A DNA stretch of 64,000 bases, from positions 186,001-250,000 of the forward strand of contig JAHEMR010000004.1 of NCBI GenBank assembly GCA_024643545.1, written 5' to 3'. A model generated the notes under the pieces. The model saw only the letters and a list, made by a program, of their open reading frames with translations, was not told the DNA's origin and did no database searches. The position numbers and the translations under genes are program-made. Source of the stretch: Crocinitomicaceae bacterium. GTDB lineage: Bacteria; Bacteroidota; Bacteroidia; Flavobacteriales_D; Crocinitomicaceae. This document shows, in pieces, positions 18,999-28,127 of this stretch (the first letter of the stretch is position 1; every line of letters starts with the position of its first letter).

Positions 18999-20102
18999 AT
19001 GTATCTAGCCAATTTACACCTGATCAATTTCAAAAATTACGAAGATGTAGAAATCGACCTTTGTCCTGGTATTAATGGATTAGTCGGGCAAAACGGAAGC
19101 GGGAAAACAAACATTTTAGATGCTGTTTATTACTTGAGTATGTGCAAGTCGTATTTAAATGCGATTGACCGTCAAAACATTCGTTTTGATCAGGGATTTT
19201 TTTCAATTCAAGGTAGGTGGAACATTGATGACCAAATGCATAATGTTCATTGCGCGCTAAAAAACGGAGGGAAGAAAACGGTTAAATTCAATAAAAAGGA
19301 ATACGAAAAACTCGCTGATCACATCGGGAAATTCCCGGTTGTATTTATTTCACCCTATGATGGTGATTTGATCGCAGATGGTTCTGAGATGCGCCGTAAA
19401 TGGATGGACGGTATATTGTCCCAGTTAGATAAAGTTTATTTAGAAGAAGTTCAACGATACCATAAGATTTTAGAGCAGCGAAATGCCTTGCTAAAAAACA
19501 TGTTTGAGCACCGACTTTTCGATGTCGATTCCATCGAAGTTTGGAATGAACAACTCATTCCTTGCGGGAAATACATTCATGAGAAACGAAAAGCATTTTT
19601 AACTGAATTTATACCCGTTTTCAAACGATTCTACACAGAAATCGGACTCGATTCTGAAGATGTTGAACTTGAATATCGATCACAACTGAATGAGCTGTCT
19701 TTTGAAGAGTTACTGAAAGTATATGCCAAAAAAGATGCAGCGACTCATTACTCGAATGCAGGTATTCACAAAGACGATTTGATTTTCAGTATCAAAAAGC
19801 ATCCAGTCAAGAAATTTGGATCTCAAGGACAGCAGAAGTCCTTTGTCATTGCCTTGAGATTAGCACAATATGATTGGATGAAACAACACAAAGGATTAAA
19901 CCCTGTCCTTTTACTTGACGATATTTTTGACAAACTTGACAATGAACGTGTTCAGCGGTTAATTGACTTAGTAACAGCTGATTATTTTGGACAAGTAATT
20001 GTTACTGATTCGGATCCAGAGCGCATGAGGCAATTGTTTGATTCCATTCAAACGGAAAAACGACTTTTTCAAGTATGTGACCAACAATTATCCCTCATTT
20101 AA
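18999..20102 (+). CDS. recF: DNA replication/repair protein RecF
   Basis: NLHLINFKNYEDVEIDLCPGINGLVGQNGSGKTNILDAVYYLSMCKSY; FGSQGQQKSFVIALRLAQ; LLLDDIFDKLD. Confidence 0.96.
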   Translation: MYLANLHLINFKNYEDVEIDLCPGINGLVGQNGSGKTNILDAVYYLSMCKSYLNAIDRQNIRFDQGFFSIQGRWNIDDQMHNVHCALKNGGKKTVKFNKKEYEKLADHIGKFPVVFISPYDGDLIADGSEMRRKWMDGILSQLDKVYLEEVQRYHKILEQRNALLKNMFEHRLFDVDSIEVWNEQLIPCGKYIHEKRKAFLTEFIPVFKRFYTEIGLDSEDVELEYRSQLNELSFEELLKVYAKKDAATHYSNAGIHKDDLIFSIKKHPVKKFGSQGQQKSFVIALRLAQYDWMKQHKGLNPVLLLDDIFDKLDNERVQRLIDLVTADYFGQVIVTDSDPERMRQLFDSIQTEKRLFQVCDQQLSLI

Positions 20103-20117
20103 TCCTAACTTTAATCC

Positions 20118-20423
20118 ATGCGTGAAGACAACAGACGAAGTTCGGAAGAGGAACCATTAAAGGATCTTATTGATAAATTCCTGAAAGCATACTCTTTGGA
20201 GGGAAAAATGAAGGAATATGACATTATTGCCGCTTGGCCGGAGTTAATGGGTCCCGCTGTAGCGCATCGCACCAAGGAAATCCATATCAAACATCAAACC
20301 TTGTATTTAAAAATAGACTCGTCCGTGATGCGTGAAGAATTACTAAACGGCAAGCAAATCATCATTGAGCGCGTCAACAAAGAAGCAAAATGCCAATTAA
20401 TAAATGATATTTGGTTTTCCTAA
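20118..20423 (+). CDS. DUF721 domain-containing protein
   Basis: Small protein directly after recF; AWPELMGPAVAHRTKEIHIKHQTLYLKIDSSVMREEL. Confidence 0.9.
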   Translation: MREDNRRSSEEEPLKDLIDKFLKAYSLEGKMKEYDIIAAWPELMGPAVAHRTKEIHIKHQTLYLKIDSSVMREELLNGKQIIIERVNKEAKCQLINDIWFS

Positions 20424-21116
20424 TTACTTAAGATCTTCCTTGCTGAATTGAAATAACCAATTGTAAAGTTCATCTGTTCGGAAAGCCTTTTCCAGATCAC
20501 CGTGACTCGCTCCTGGATGAACGGTATATTTCAAATTTGTTCCACCGTTGCACGCTTTGATCGATTTCACCATTTTCTCAGACTCACTGATTGGAACCGC
20601 CGTATCCATATTCCCATGTTGAATCCAAACTGGAATCGTGGAAAGGTTGCATCCATTTTGCGGATTACCTCCACCACACAATGCTACTGCTGCAGTAACA
20701 ACGCCAGGATATTTACCCGCGAAATTTAAGGTTCCATAACCACCCAGACTCATTCCTGTAACGTAAACTCGGTTTGTATCAGTGTCAAATTGTTTTTGAA
20801 CGAAACGAAGTACGGATAAAATTTTATCAGGTTCCCAAGATTTTCCAGTCGCAACTTGTGGGGCAATTACGATTGCAGGGATTTTTCGTCCTTTTTCAAT
20901 TTCATGAATAACGCCATAACGCTTAACTAAATCGAGGTTATTTCCTGACAGACTTCTTCCATGAAGGAAAATCAACACAGGTGGATTGTTTTTTAGAATA
21001 CTATCTGCGGGCAAATGCAACAAAAATGGATAATCAGCTTGATTGTGTATGGCTTTTAATTGAGCAGATGCCTGAACTGATAATAATGCGATGCAGAAGA
21101 GAAGGATATTTTTCAT
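20424..21116 (-). CDS. Secreted carboxylesterase / prolyl-oligopeptidase-like alpha/beta hydrolase
   Basis: IFLHGRSLSGNN, VTGMSLGGYGTLNFAGKYP, HGASHGDLEKAF-type His region; signal peptide from internal Met. Confidence 0.85.
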   Translation of the reverse strand: MKNILLFCIALLSVQASAQLKAIHNQADYPFLLHLPADSILKNNPPVLIFLHGRSLSGNNLDLVKRYGVIHEIEKGRKIPAIVIAPQVATGKSWEPDKILSVLRFVQKQFDTDTNRVYVTGMSLGGYGTLNFAGKYPGVVTAAVALCGGGNPQNGCNLSTIPVWIQHGNMDTAVPISESEKMVKSIKACNGGTNLKYTVHPGASHGDLEKAFRTDELYNWLFQFSKEDLK

Positions 21117-21201
21117 ACCCAAATTTAAAGCAACGAGATTTAACCAACAACTTGACTTTTCAACAGGCGAAATCAAAGTTATTCACATCAAATGAACTGA
21201 T

Positions 21202-21843
21202 TTAATTATCGAATTTTGATGTTTTCACCAAAGGTACACTCCAACCTAGTGCAACACCAAGGCCATAATTAAACTCAAGGTATCCTGCTTTTCGAGTTTC
21301 AACAAATGCTTTTGCAAAAAAGCGGTCAGCAAACCAATAGGAACAGCGCACTCCCGCAGATGCAGAATACAAAAGGTAATTCTTTCCAGCATCCGAATCT
21401 GCAGGGACATAATCAAATCCAAGTACATTTACGTAAGGAGAAATATCCCACCGATAACCCACCGGTATGTGGTAACTTATTCCATCGGGGATAGCCATAA
21501 TCATTAAGCCAAATAAGATGGATGTTCCAATTCCTTTTGGTGTCCAAGAATTGTTAATTGCCCAACCCATAAAGGCAGGTCCACCTATTAATCCCATAGA
21601 GCCATGCAACTGAACAATGCTGTCCATGCGTGCTTGAACCTCCAGATTCCAATTTAATGTCCATTTTGGACGAAATTGATATTCGCTTGTCCAACCATAA
21701 TTGATGTACGAGGTGTTCCCTGTTAAACCCATTGAAATCTTTGGATAATGCTGCCATTTTGAAGCTTCCATTTGGGCAGCACTCTGATTCGATGAACCAA
21801 AAGCAACAAACAAAGTCAAAAAAAATAAGCGAAAGTAACGCAT
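21202..21843 (-). CDS. Outer-membrane beta-barrel protein, hypothetical
   Basis: Signal peptide and barrel-like pattern. Confidence 0.6.
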   Translation of the reverse strand: MRYFRLFFLTLFVAFGSSNQSAAQMEASKWQHYPKISMGLTGNTSYINYGWTSEYQFRPKWTLNWNLEVQARMDSIVQLHGSMGLIGGPAFMGWAINNSWTPKGIGTSILFGLMIMAIPDGISYHIPVGYRWDISPYVNVLGFDYVPADSDAGKNYLLYSASAGVRCSYWFADRFFAKAFVETRKAGYLEFNYGLGVALGWSVPLVKTSKFDN

Positions 21844-21845
21844 GA

Positions 21846-22745
21846 TTAATTATTTTCTAATTTGTACGATATCCCAATTCCAAGTACGGATTTAAATTGT
21901 GTCCTCGGACCAAATCCCCCGTAAATATCTCGGATTTTTATATCATCGTCGTAGATTAAATTCCACTGAGCAGTGGCGGAAAACAATGAATTTACGCGAA
22001 AAACGAAGAGTAATTCTGCATTTACATCAATGTTTTGCGGATTATGTAAATAATTACTAAACAACTCTAATTTAGATTTCATTTCAATGTTCTTCGCTAG
22101 ATTGCGATTCCATTTCATTTTTAAAAATGCTCCATATTCCTGTCGGTATCTCGCACCTTTTTCCACACCAAACGCTCCAGCAGCGGAAAGGGAATCATCC
22201 AAAACAAAAGTTGACTTAAACGCAATGGAAGAAAAGAAAATAGAAAATTGATCTCCTTTACGCAAATCTGTCCCTAGTGCTAAATTCAAATAACCTGGAG
22301 CCATAAAAGTCGACACCACCACAGAATCGTTCGGATAGGAAAAACCATTCACCATCTGTGTTTTAAATCCCGCAGCGATGGTCAAAAAGAAGTCCTTCGA
22401 TAAGAGCATTCCGAAAGTACTTGCTAAATCAAGTCGGTCATCTGTTTTTTGAAGTCCAACACCCGAAATGTTATCCAAATATTTAATCCCACCTAAGGCT
22501 AAACTTGCGTCATTGGTCCATTTAATATTGTTTTTTGTGTAATATGCACTGGCACCAATTGAACCAATCATGGAGATATTATTTCGACCACCGGCATTCC
22601 AATTAACAAACGATGATTGTGTTCCGTTCAAAGAATAGAGTGATTTTAATTTCCAAGACTTCAAAGAATCAGCTTTTTCCTGAGCAAAAATCACTGTTCC
22701 TGCAAACAGGAAAAAAGAAAGAAAGTATGTATTTTTGGGTCGCAT
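21846..22745 (-). CDS. DUF3078 domain-containing protein
   Basis: SLNGTQSSFVNWNAGGRNNISMIGSIGASAYYTKNNIKWTNDASLALGG. Confidence 0.88.
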   Translation of the reverse strand: MRPKNTYFLSFFLFAGTVIFAQEKADSLKSWKLKSLYSLNGTQSSFVNWNAGGRNNISMIGSIGASAYYTKNNIKWTNDASLALGGIKYLDNISGVGLQKTDDRLDLASTFGMLLSKDFFLTIAAGFKTQMVNGFSYPNDSVVVSTFMAPGYLNLALGTDLRKGDQFSIFFSSIAFKSTFVLDDSLSAAGAFGVEKGARYRQEYGAFLKMKWNRNLAKNIEMKSKLELFSNYLHNPQNIDVNAELLFVFRVNSLFSATAQWNLIYDDDIKIRDIYGGFGPRTQFKSVLGIGISYKLENN

Positions 22746-22767
22746 TGTCTAATCAAGCACAAAATTA

Positions 22768-23745
22768 ATGGACAAATTCATGTTTACACTTCTTTTGGTG
22801 TTGAATATTTCAACAAGCCATTGTTTTTCACAGGCTATCGACTATTCTCAATACCAGAATTGGGCTGTTTTACCAGGTGCTTATCCAAACGGATTACAGT
22901 CAAAAGTGAGCGACAGTTCATTATGGAAAGATGTTGATGTGTTTTATGTTTACCCAACCTTGATGTTGGATAAAAAAGACAAACGATGGAATGTTGAGTT
23001 AAGTGATCAAGATCAACAACAAAAAGTTTTGGAATCTGCCGTGAAATACCAAGCGAGTGCATGGGCAGAAGCAGGAAAAATGTACGTTCCATTTTACCGT
23101 CAAGCGCACATACGTTCTTATTACCAATTGGAAGAAGGTGGACGCGAAGCCTTGTTATTTGCCTATGAAGATGTCAAAAATGCCTTTCAATATTACTTAG
23201 AACATTACAACCACGGTCGACCAATTATTCTAGCGGGACACAGTCAAGGAAGCACACATTTACGAATGATCTTACGCGATTTCTTCGACAATAAGCCGCT
23301 TCAAAAACAATTAGTTGCTGCGTATATCCCAGGAATTGGCATGGAAAAAACTGAATTTTCGACAATTCCATTAATGAATAACCCTAAGCAGACTGGTGGA
23401 TTCGTAACGTGGAATACGTTCAAAAAGAACATAGACGAAGATACATACATCCGCTGGTATAAAGGAAAAGCAGTAGTGAACCCTGTGACTTGGTGTACCC
23501 AGGGCAGTGCATCGAAAGAACAACATCAAGGGTTTTTATACTCCAATGACCAAACATTTTGTCACTGTTTTGAAACACATGTCATCGACGGCGCTTTGTG
23601 GATTTCACGTCCTTGCTCCTACCTTGGACTCGTTTCATGGACGATGAAAAATTTACATGTTGGCGACGTAAATTTGTTTTGGAAAGACATCAACGAAAAT
23701 GCAAAATTGAGGGCACGAACTTATTTATCTGAAAAAGGTTCATAA
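22768..23745 (+). CDS. DUF3089 domain-containing (lipase-like) protein
   Basis: DVFYVYPTLML, IILAGHSQGSTHLRMIL, YIPGIGM. Confidence 0.88.
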   Translation: MDKFMFTLLLVLNISTSHCFSQAIDYSQYQNWAVLPGAYPNGLQSKVSDSSLWKDVDVFYVYPTLMLDKKDKRWNVELSDQDQQQKVLESAVKYQASAWAEAGKMYVPFYRQAHIRSYYQLEEGGREALLFAYEDVKNAFQYYLEHYNHGRPIILAGHSQGSTHLRMILRDFFDNKPLQKQLVAAYIPGIGMEKTEFSTIPLMNNPKQTGGFVTWNTFKKNIDEDTYIRWYKGKAVVNPVTWCTQGSASKEQHQGFLYSNDQTFCHCFETHVIDGALWISRPCSYLGLVSWTMKNLHVGDVNLFWKDINENAKLRARTYLSEKGS

Positions 23746-23782
23746 GTCCATTTTTCGGTTCAAAACTTACACCAGAATTTCA

Positions 23783-23813
23783 TTGATGATTCTTTTTTTG
23801 CTTTGTATATTTG
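23783..23813 (+). promoter_or_regulatory. Putative Bacteroidota promoter (TTG-N20-TATATTTG) for gcvP
   Basis: TTG 23783-23785, 20-bp spacer, TATATTTG 23806-23813, 21 bp upstream of the likely ATG. Confidence 0.55.
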
Positions 23814-23834
23814 TGCACTCAAAAAAGAACATTC

Positions 23835-26663
23835 ATGACACCATTTTCTAGAAGACACATCGGACCGAGTGAAGCAGAGAAAAAAGCCATGTTGGCTGCC
23901 ATCGGCGTTGACTCCATTTCCACTTTGATTGACCGTACAATTCCTGCCCAAATTCGATTGGATGGTGAGTTAGCTATCGCGGATGCGATGACGGAACAAG
24001 AATACTTGCAACACGTTTCAGAATTGGCTGGAAAAAACCAAGTTTTTAAGTCATTCATTGGTTTAGGCTACCATGAAACAATTGTTCCAAGTGTTATTCT
24101 ACGAAATGTCTTAGAGAATCCAGGATGGTATACCGCTTACACTCCTTATCAGGCAGAGATTTCACAAGGACGTTTAGAAGCGTTGTTGAATTTCCAAACG
24201 ATGGTTTTGGACTTAACTGGAATGGAAATTGCCAATGCATCGTTATTGGATGAAGGAACAGCTGCTTCTGAAGCAATGATTATGTTCTACAACTCTCGTT
24301 CAAGGGCAGAAGTTCAAGCTGGAAAAAATAAATTTTTCGTCGCAGAAGACGCATTGCCTCAAAGTATTGACGTCATGCTTGGTCGTGCCATTAATTTAGG
24401 TATTGAATTAGAAATTGGAAACATTGATTCATTTGAAGGATCATCCGAATATTTTGGTGCATTTATTCAAAATCCATGCGCACACGGTCATGTTCGCGAT
24501 TTGACAGCGAAAATTGCGCAATTAAAAGTACACGGAATTCAAGTTGCAGTTGCAGCAGATATACTTTCATTAATGGTGTTGAAATCACCAGGAAGCATGG
24601 GAGCGGATGTAGTTTTGGGTTCTTCGCAACGATTTGGTGTTCCAATGGGTTATGGTGGTCCTCACGCTGCATTCTTTGCTGCGAAAGAAGATTACAAACG
24701 CAATATTCCAGGAAGAATTATTGGTGTATCGAAAGACGCCGATGACAATTTCGCCCTTCGTATGGCGCTTCAAACAAGAGAACAACACATCAAACGCGAT
24801 AAAGCGACTTCCAATATTTGCACAGCACAAGCATTATTGTCAGTAATGGCTAGTATGTACGCTGTTTACCACGGTCCAGACGGAATCCGCGCTATTGCGA
24901 ATCATGTACATGACTTAGCAACGAAAACAGCAGCAGGATTAACTGCAAAAGGAATCACTTTAGGAACAGATTCTTACTTCGACACCCTATGGATTAAAGG
25001 TGTTGATTGCACAAGTGTTCGAGCGAAAGCCGAAGCACAAAAACTAAACTTCCGTTACATCTCTGACTCAGAATTGAGCATCAGTTTTGGCGAGCCTCAT
25101 ACAATAGAAGATGTTCAAGCTATTTTAGCTTGTTTCGATGCTCAAATAACAGAAGGGACATCGAAACTTTCATCCGATTTGAAAAGAAACGATGCTATTT
25201 TAAGTCATCCGGTATTTAACAGTCATCATTCTGAATCTCAAATGATGCGTTACTTGAAACGTTTGGAAAACAAAGACCTTTCATTGGTTCACAGTATGAT
25301 TCCTCTTGGTTCTTGTACCATGAAGTTGAATGCTGCGACAGAATTAATGCCGATTACCAATCCGCAATTCGCGAATTTACACCCATTTGCTCCGGTTGAA
25401 CAAGCTGCAGGATACCATGAAATGTTTAAACAGTTGTCTTTAGATTTATCTGAAAGCACTGGATTTGCAGGTGTTTCCCTTCAACCAAACTCTGGTGCAC
25501 AAGGAGAATACGCTGGACTAATGGTCATCAAAGCCTTCCATGAATCAAATGGTGACACCCAGCGTAAGAAAATGATCATTCCTTCATCCGCACACGGAAC
25601 AAATCCTGCTTCCGCAGTGATGGCTGGATTTGAGGTAGTTGTGACTGGTTGCGATGAAAATGGAAACATTGACATTGAGGAATTACGCCGCGTTGCGATT
25701 GACTTGAAAGATGTCTTAGCTGGAATCATGGTAACGTATCCATCTACACATGGTGTGTACGAAGAAGGAATTCGTGAAATCACTTCGATTATCCACGAAA
25801 ACGGTGGGCAAGTTTACATGGATGGTGCGAATATGAATGCACAAGTTGGATTAACAAATCCAGGGAATATCGGTGCAGACGTTTGTCACTTGAACTTACA
25901 CAAAACATTCGCCATTCCGCATGGTGGTGGTGGACCTGGTATGGGTCCAATCGGAGTTGCTGCTCACTTACTTCCATTCTTACCAGGAAGTCCGGTCGTA
26001 AAAACAGGTGGCGAAAAAGCAATCCATGCAATTTCTGCTGCTCCATTCGGTAGTGCCTTGATATTATTAATTTCTTACGCTTACATCAAGATGTTAGGCG
26101 CAAAAGGACTTCGTGAATCTACAGAAATTGCGATTTTAAATGCAAATTACATCGCCGCAGGATTGAAAGGTCACTACGACATCCTTTACACCGGTAAAAA
26201 CGGAACAGTTGCACACGAAATGATTCTTGATTGCCGTGATTTTAAACGCACTTCAGAAGTCGAAGTAGCTGACATGGCAAAACGCTTGATTGATTTCAAC
26301 TTCCATGCACCAACGGTTTCTTTCCCAGTTGCAGGAACTTTGATGATTGAACCAACAGAATCTGAAGATAAAGAAGAATTAGATCGCTTTATCATCGCGA
26401 TGATTAAAATCCGTGAGGAAATTCGTCAAATCGAAAATGGTGAAGCAGATAAGGTAAATAACCTATTGAAAAATGCGCCACATACAGCGGATTGTATCAT
26501 CAATAAAGAATGGAATTATCCGTACACACCTCAAGAAGCGGCTTATCCAGTAGCTTATTTGAAAGATTGGAAATATTGGGTTCCAGTTCGACGTGTTGAT
26601 AATGCGTTCGGTGACCGAAATTTGGTGTGCTCTTGTCCAAGTATCGAGAGTTACCAGTCATAA
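23835..26663 (+). CDS. gcvP: Glycine dehydrogenase (aminomethyl-transferring), single-chain P protein
   Basis: FSRRHIGPSEAEKKAML; PLP-lysine region HLNLHKTFAIPHGGGGPGMGPIGV. Confidence 0.97.
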   Translation: MTPFSRRHIGPSEAEKKAMLAAIGVDSISTLIDRTIPAQIRLDGELAIADAMTEQEYLQHVSELAGKNQVFKSFIGLGYHETIVPSVILRNVLENPGWYTAYTPYQAEISQGRLEALLNFQTMVLDLTGMEIANASLLDEGTAASEAMIMFYNSRSRAEVQAGKNKFFVAEDALPQSIDVMLGRAINLGIELEIGNIDSFEGSSEYFGAFIQNPCAHGHVRDLTAKIAQLKVHGIQVAVAADILSLMVLKSPGSMGADVVLGSSQRFGVPMGYGGPHAAFFAAKEDYKRNIPGRIIGVSKDADDNFALRMALQTREQHIKRDKATSNICTAQALLSVMASMYAVYHGPDGIRAIANHVHDLATKTAAGLTAKGITLGTDSYFDTLWIKGVDCTSVRAKAEAQKLNFRYISDSELSISFGEPHTIEDVQAILACFDAQITEGTSKLSSDLKRNDAILSHPVFNSHHSESQMMRYLKRLENKDLSLVHSMIPLGSCTMKLNAATELMPITNPQFANLHPFAPVEQAAGYHEMFKQLSLDLSESTGFAGVSLQPNSGAQGEYAGLMVIKAFHESNGDTQRKKMIIPSSAHGTNPASAVMAGFEVVVTGCDENGNIDIEELRRVAIDLKDVLAGIMVTYPSTHGVYEEGIREITSIIHENGGQVYMDGANMNAQVGLTNPGNIGADVCHLNLHKTFAIPHGGGGPGMGPIGVAAHLLPFLPGSPVVKTGGEKAIHAISAAPFGSALILLISYAYIKMLGAKGLRESTEIAILNANYIAAGLKGHYDILYTGKNGTVAHEMILDCRDFKRTSEVEVADMAKRLIDFNFHAPTVSFPVAGTLMIEPTESEDKEELDRFIIAMIKIREEIRQIENGEADKVNNLLKNAPHTADCIINKEWNYPYTPQEAAYPVAYLKDWKYWVPVRRVDNAFGDRNLVCSCPSIESYQS

Positions 26664-26670
26664 ATCAGTA

Positions 26671-26699
26671 AAAAGTCCCTTTTCGAAGGGACTTTTTTA
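26671..26699. terminator. Intrinsic terminator
   Basis: AAAAGTCCCTTTTCGAAGGGACTTTTTT. Confidence 0.85.
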
Positions 26700-26735
26700 T
26701 TTTTAACGTAGTTTCGTACGTAAATACCAACGAAG

Positions 26736-27452
26736 ATGAAATTAGATATCCTAGCTTTTGCTGCCCATCCCGATGATGTAGAATTGTCTGCGTCTGGCAC
26801 CTTATTGCATTATGCATCACAAGGGAAGAAAATCGGAATCATTGATTTAACAGAAGGTGAATTGGGGACACGTGGATCAGTTGCTGATCGCTACGCTGAG
26901 TCTGCTGCTGCTGGAAAACTCATGGGATTAGCTGTTCGTAAGAACTTGAATATGGGCGATGGATTCTTCGAAATCAATGAAGAAAACAAGCGCAAAATCA
27001 TAGAACAAATTCGAATCCATCAACCAGAAATCGTTTTGGCGAATTGCTTGAGTGATCGACATCCTGACCATGGGCGTGGAGGAAAATTAGTTTCCGATGC
27101 TTGTTTTTTAGCAGGATTAAGGAAAATTGAAACGGTTGTTGAGGGAGTCGCATTGGCACCTCATCGTCCGAGATTAGTTTTGCATTACATCCAAGATCAT
27201 TATACACATCCCGATATCGTTATGGATGTAAGTCCATTTATGGACCAAAAAATTGAAGTCATTAAAGCATTTCGTTCACAATTTTTCGATCCAACTTCTA
27301 CAGAACCAACAACGCCAATCTCTGGTGAAGAATTCTTTCAATTCATTAAAGGTAGAATGATGCAATATGGACGTCCAATCGGAGTTGATTATGCTGAAGG
27401 ATTCACGGTTACACGCATACTTGGAGTAAAAGACATTTTTGAATTGGTTTGA
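26736..27452 (+). CDS. bshB1: Bacillithiol biosynthesis deacetylase BshB1
   Basis: LAFAAHPDDVELSASGTLLHYASQGKKIGIIDLTEGELGTRGS; DRHPDHGRG. Confidence 0.93.
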   Translation: MKLDILAFAAHPDDVELSASGTLLHYASQGKKIGIIDLTEGELGTRGSVADRYAESAAAGKLMGLAVRKNLNMGDGFFEINEENKRKIIEQIRIHQPEIVLANCLSDRHPDHGRGGKLVSDACFLAGLRKIETVVEGVALAPHRPRLVLHYIQDHYTHPDIVMDVSPFMDQKIEVIKAFRSQFFDPTSTEPTTPISGEEFFQFIKGRMMQYGRPIGVDYAEGFTVTRILGVKDIFELV

Positions 27453-27470
27453 TTTCTTGTGCTTATAAAT

Positions 27471-27534
27471 TAATGTGCTAATGTGCGAATTAACTAATGT
27501 GCTAATGTGCGAATTAACTAGTGTGCGAATTCGC
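27471..27534 (+). repeat. 8-bp-phased array (TAATGTGC family), 8 units
   Basis: Direct reading: TAATGTGC TAATGTGC GAATTAAC TAATGTGC TAATGTGC GAATTAAC TAGTGTGC GAATTCGC. Confidence 0.95.
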
Positions 27535-27628
27535 TTCCACCTCGGCGGAGAATTAAAGTGCTTTAGATCATCGTTCTTGTTTTCTTTCGCCGGAACGGAA
27601 AATTATTCATAGGCTAAAACAATATCAT

Positions 27629-27636
27629 TAACTTTG
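27629..27636 (+). promoter_or_regulatory. Putative -7 element (TAACTTTG)
   Basis: TAnnTTTG match 4 nt before GTG start at 27641. Confidence 0.4.
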
Positions 27637-27640
27637 TATT

Positions 27641-28054
27641 GTGAAAACACTGATTCTTATTTTTTTAAGTGCCCTATTGTTTTTAGGAAACGTTGGGGTT
27701 CCTGTTTTCACGCATGCCTGTGAGGAGGATGGTGTATTCACCTCTTTCTTTGTCAATCAACAAAATCATTGCCAAGAAAAAAAGTCTGACTTACCCCCTT
27801 GTTGCCAAAAAGAAAAAAAGAAGGATTGTTGTCACGATGAGAAAACCGTATTGCAATTAGACGAAAAATACGTGGTTACACATGGCTTATCCATTCCTTC
27901 ATTTCATATTCTTTACACAGAGAATCAACATTCCCCATGTTATAGCGTAATTCCTCATTCAGAAGTTGCATCTATTCAAACTTGGGACGATCCTCCACCT
28001 ATTCTGAAATACGGCAAGGAATTGCTGATTTATCATTGCACATTTCAGATTTAA
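27641..28054 (+). CDS. Small secreted Cys/His-rich protein of a TonB/HMA metal locus
   Basis: Signal peptide; CC and H motifs (PPCCQKEKKKDCCHDEK); upstream of TonB receptor and HMA protein; GTG start. Confidence 0.7.
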   Translation: MKTLILIFLSALLFLGNVGVPVFTHACEEDGVFTSFFVNQQNHCQEKKSDLPPCCQKEKKKDCCHDEKTVLQLDEKYVVTHGLSIPSFHILYTENQHSPCYSVIPHSEVASIQTWDDPPPILKYGKELLIYHCTFQI

Positions 28055-28127
28055 ATAATTAAACATTTATACAAGACTTCGCTTGAAAATTCAAGTGTTT
28101 ATTCAGTATTCATGATTTAATTTTCCT

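Noticed and set aside
24463-24846. Overlapping ORFs on both strands inside gcvP
   Set aside because: Alternate-frame artefacts of a long conserved gene.
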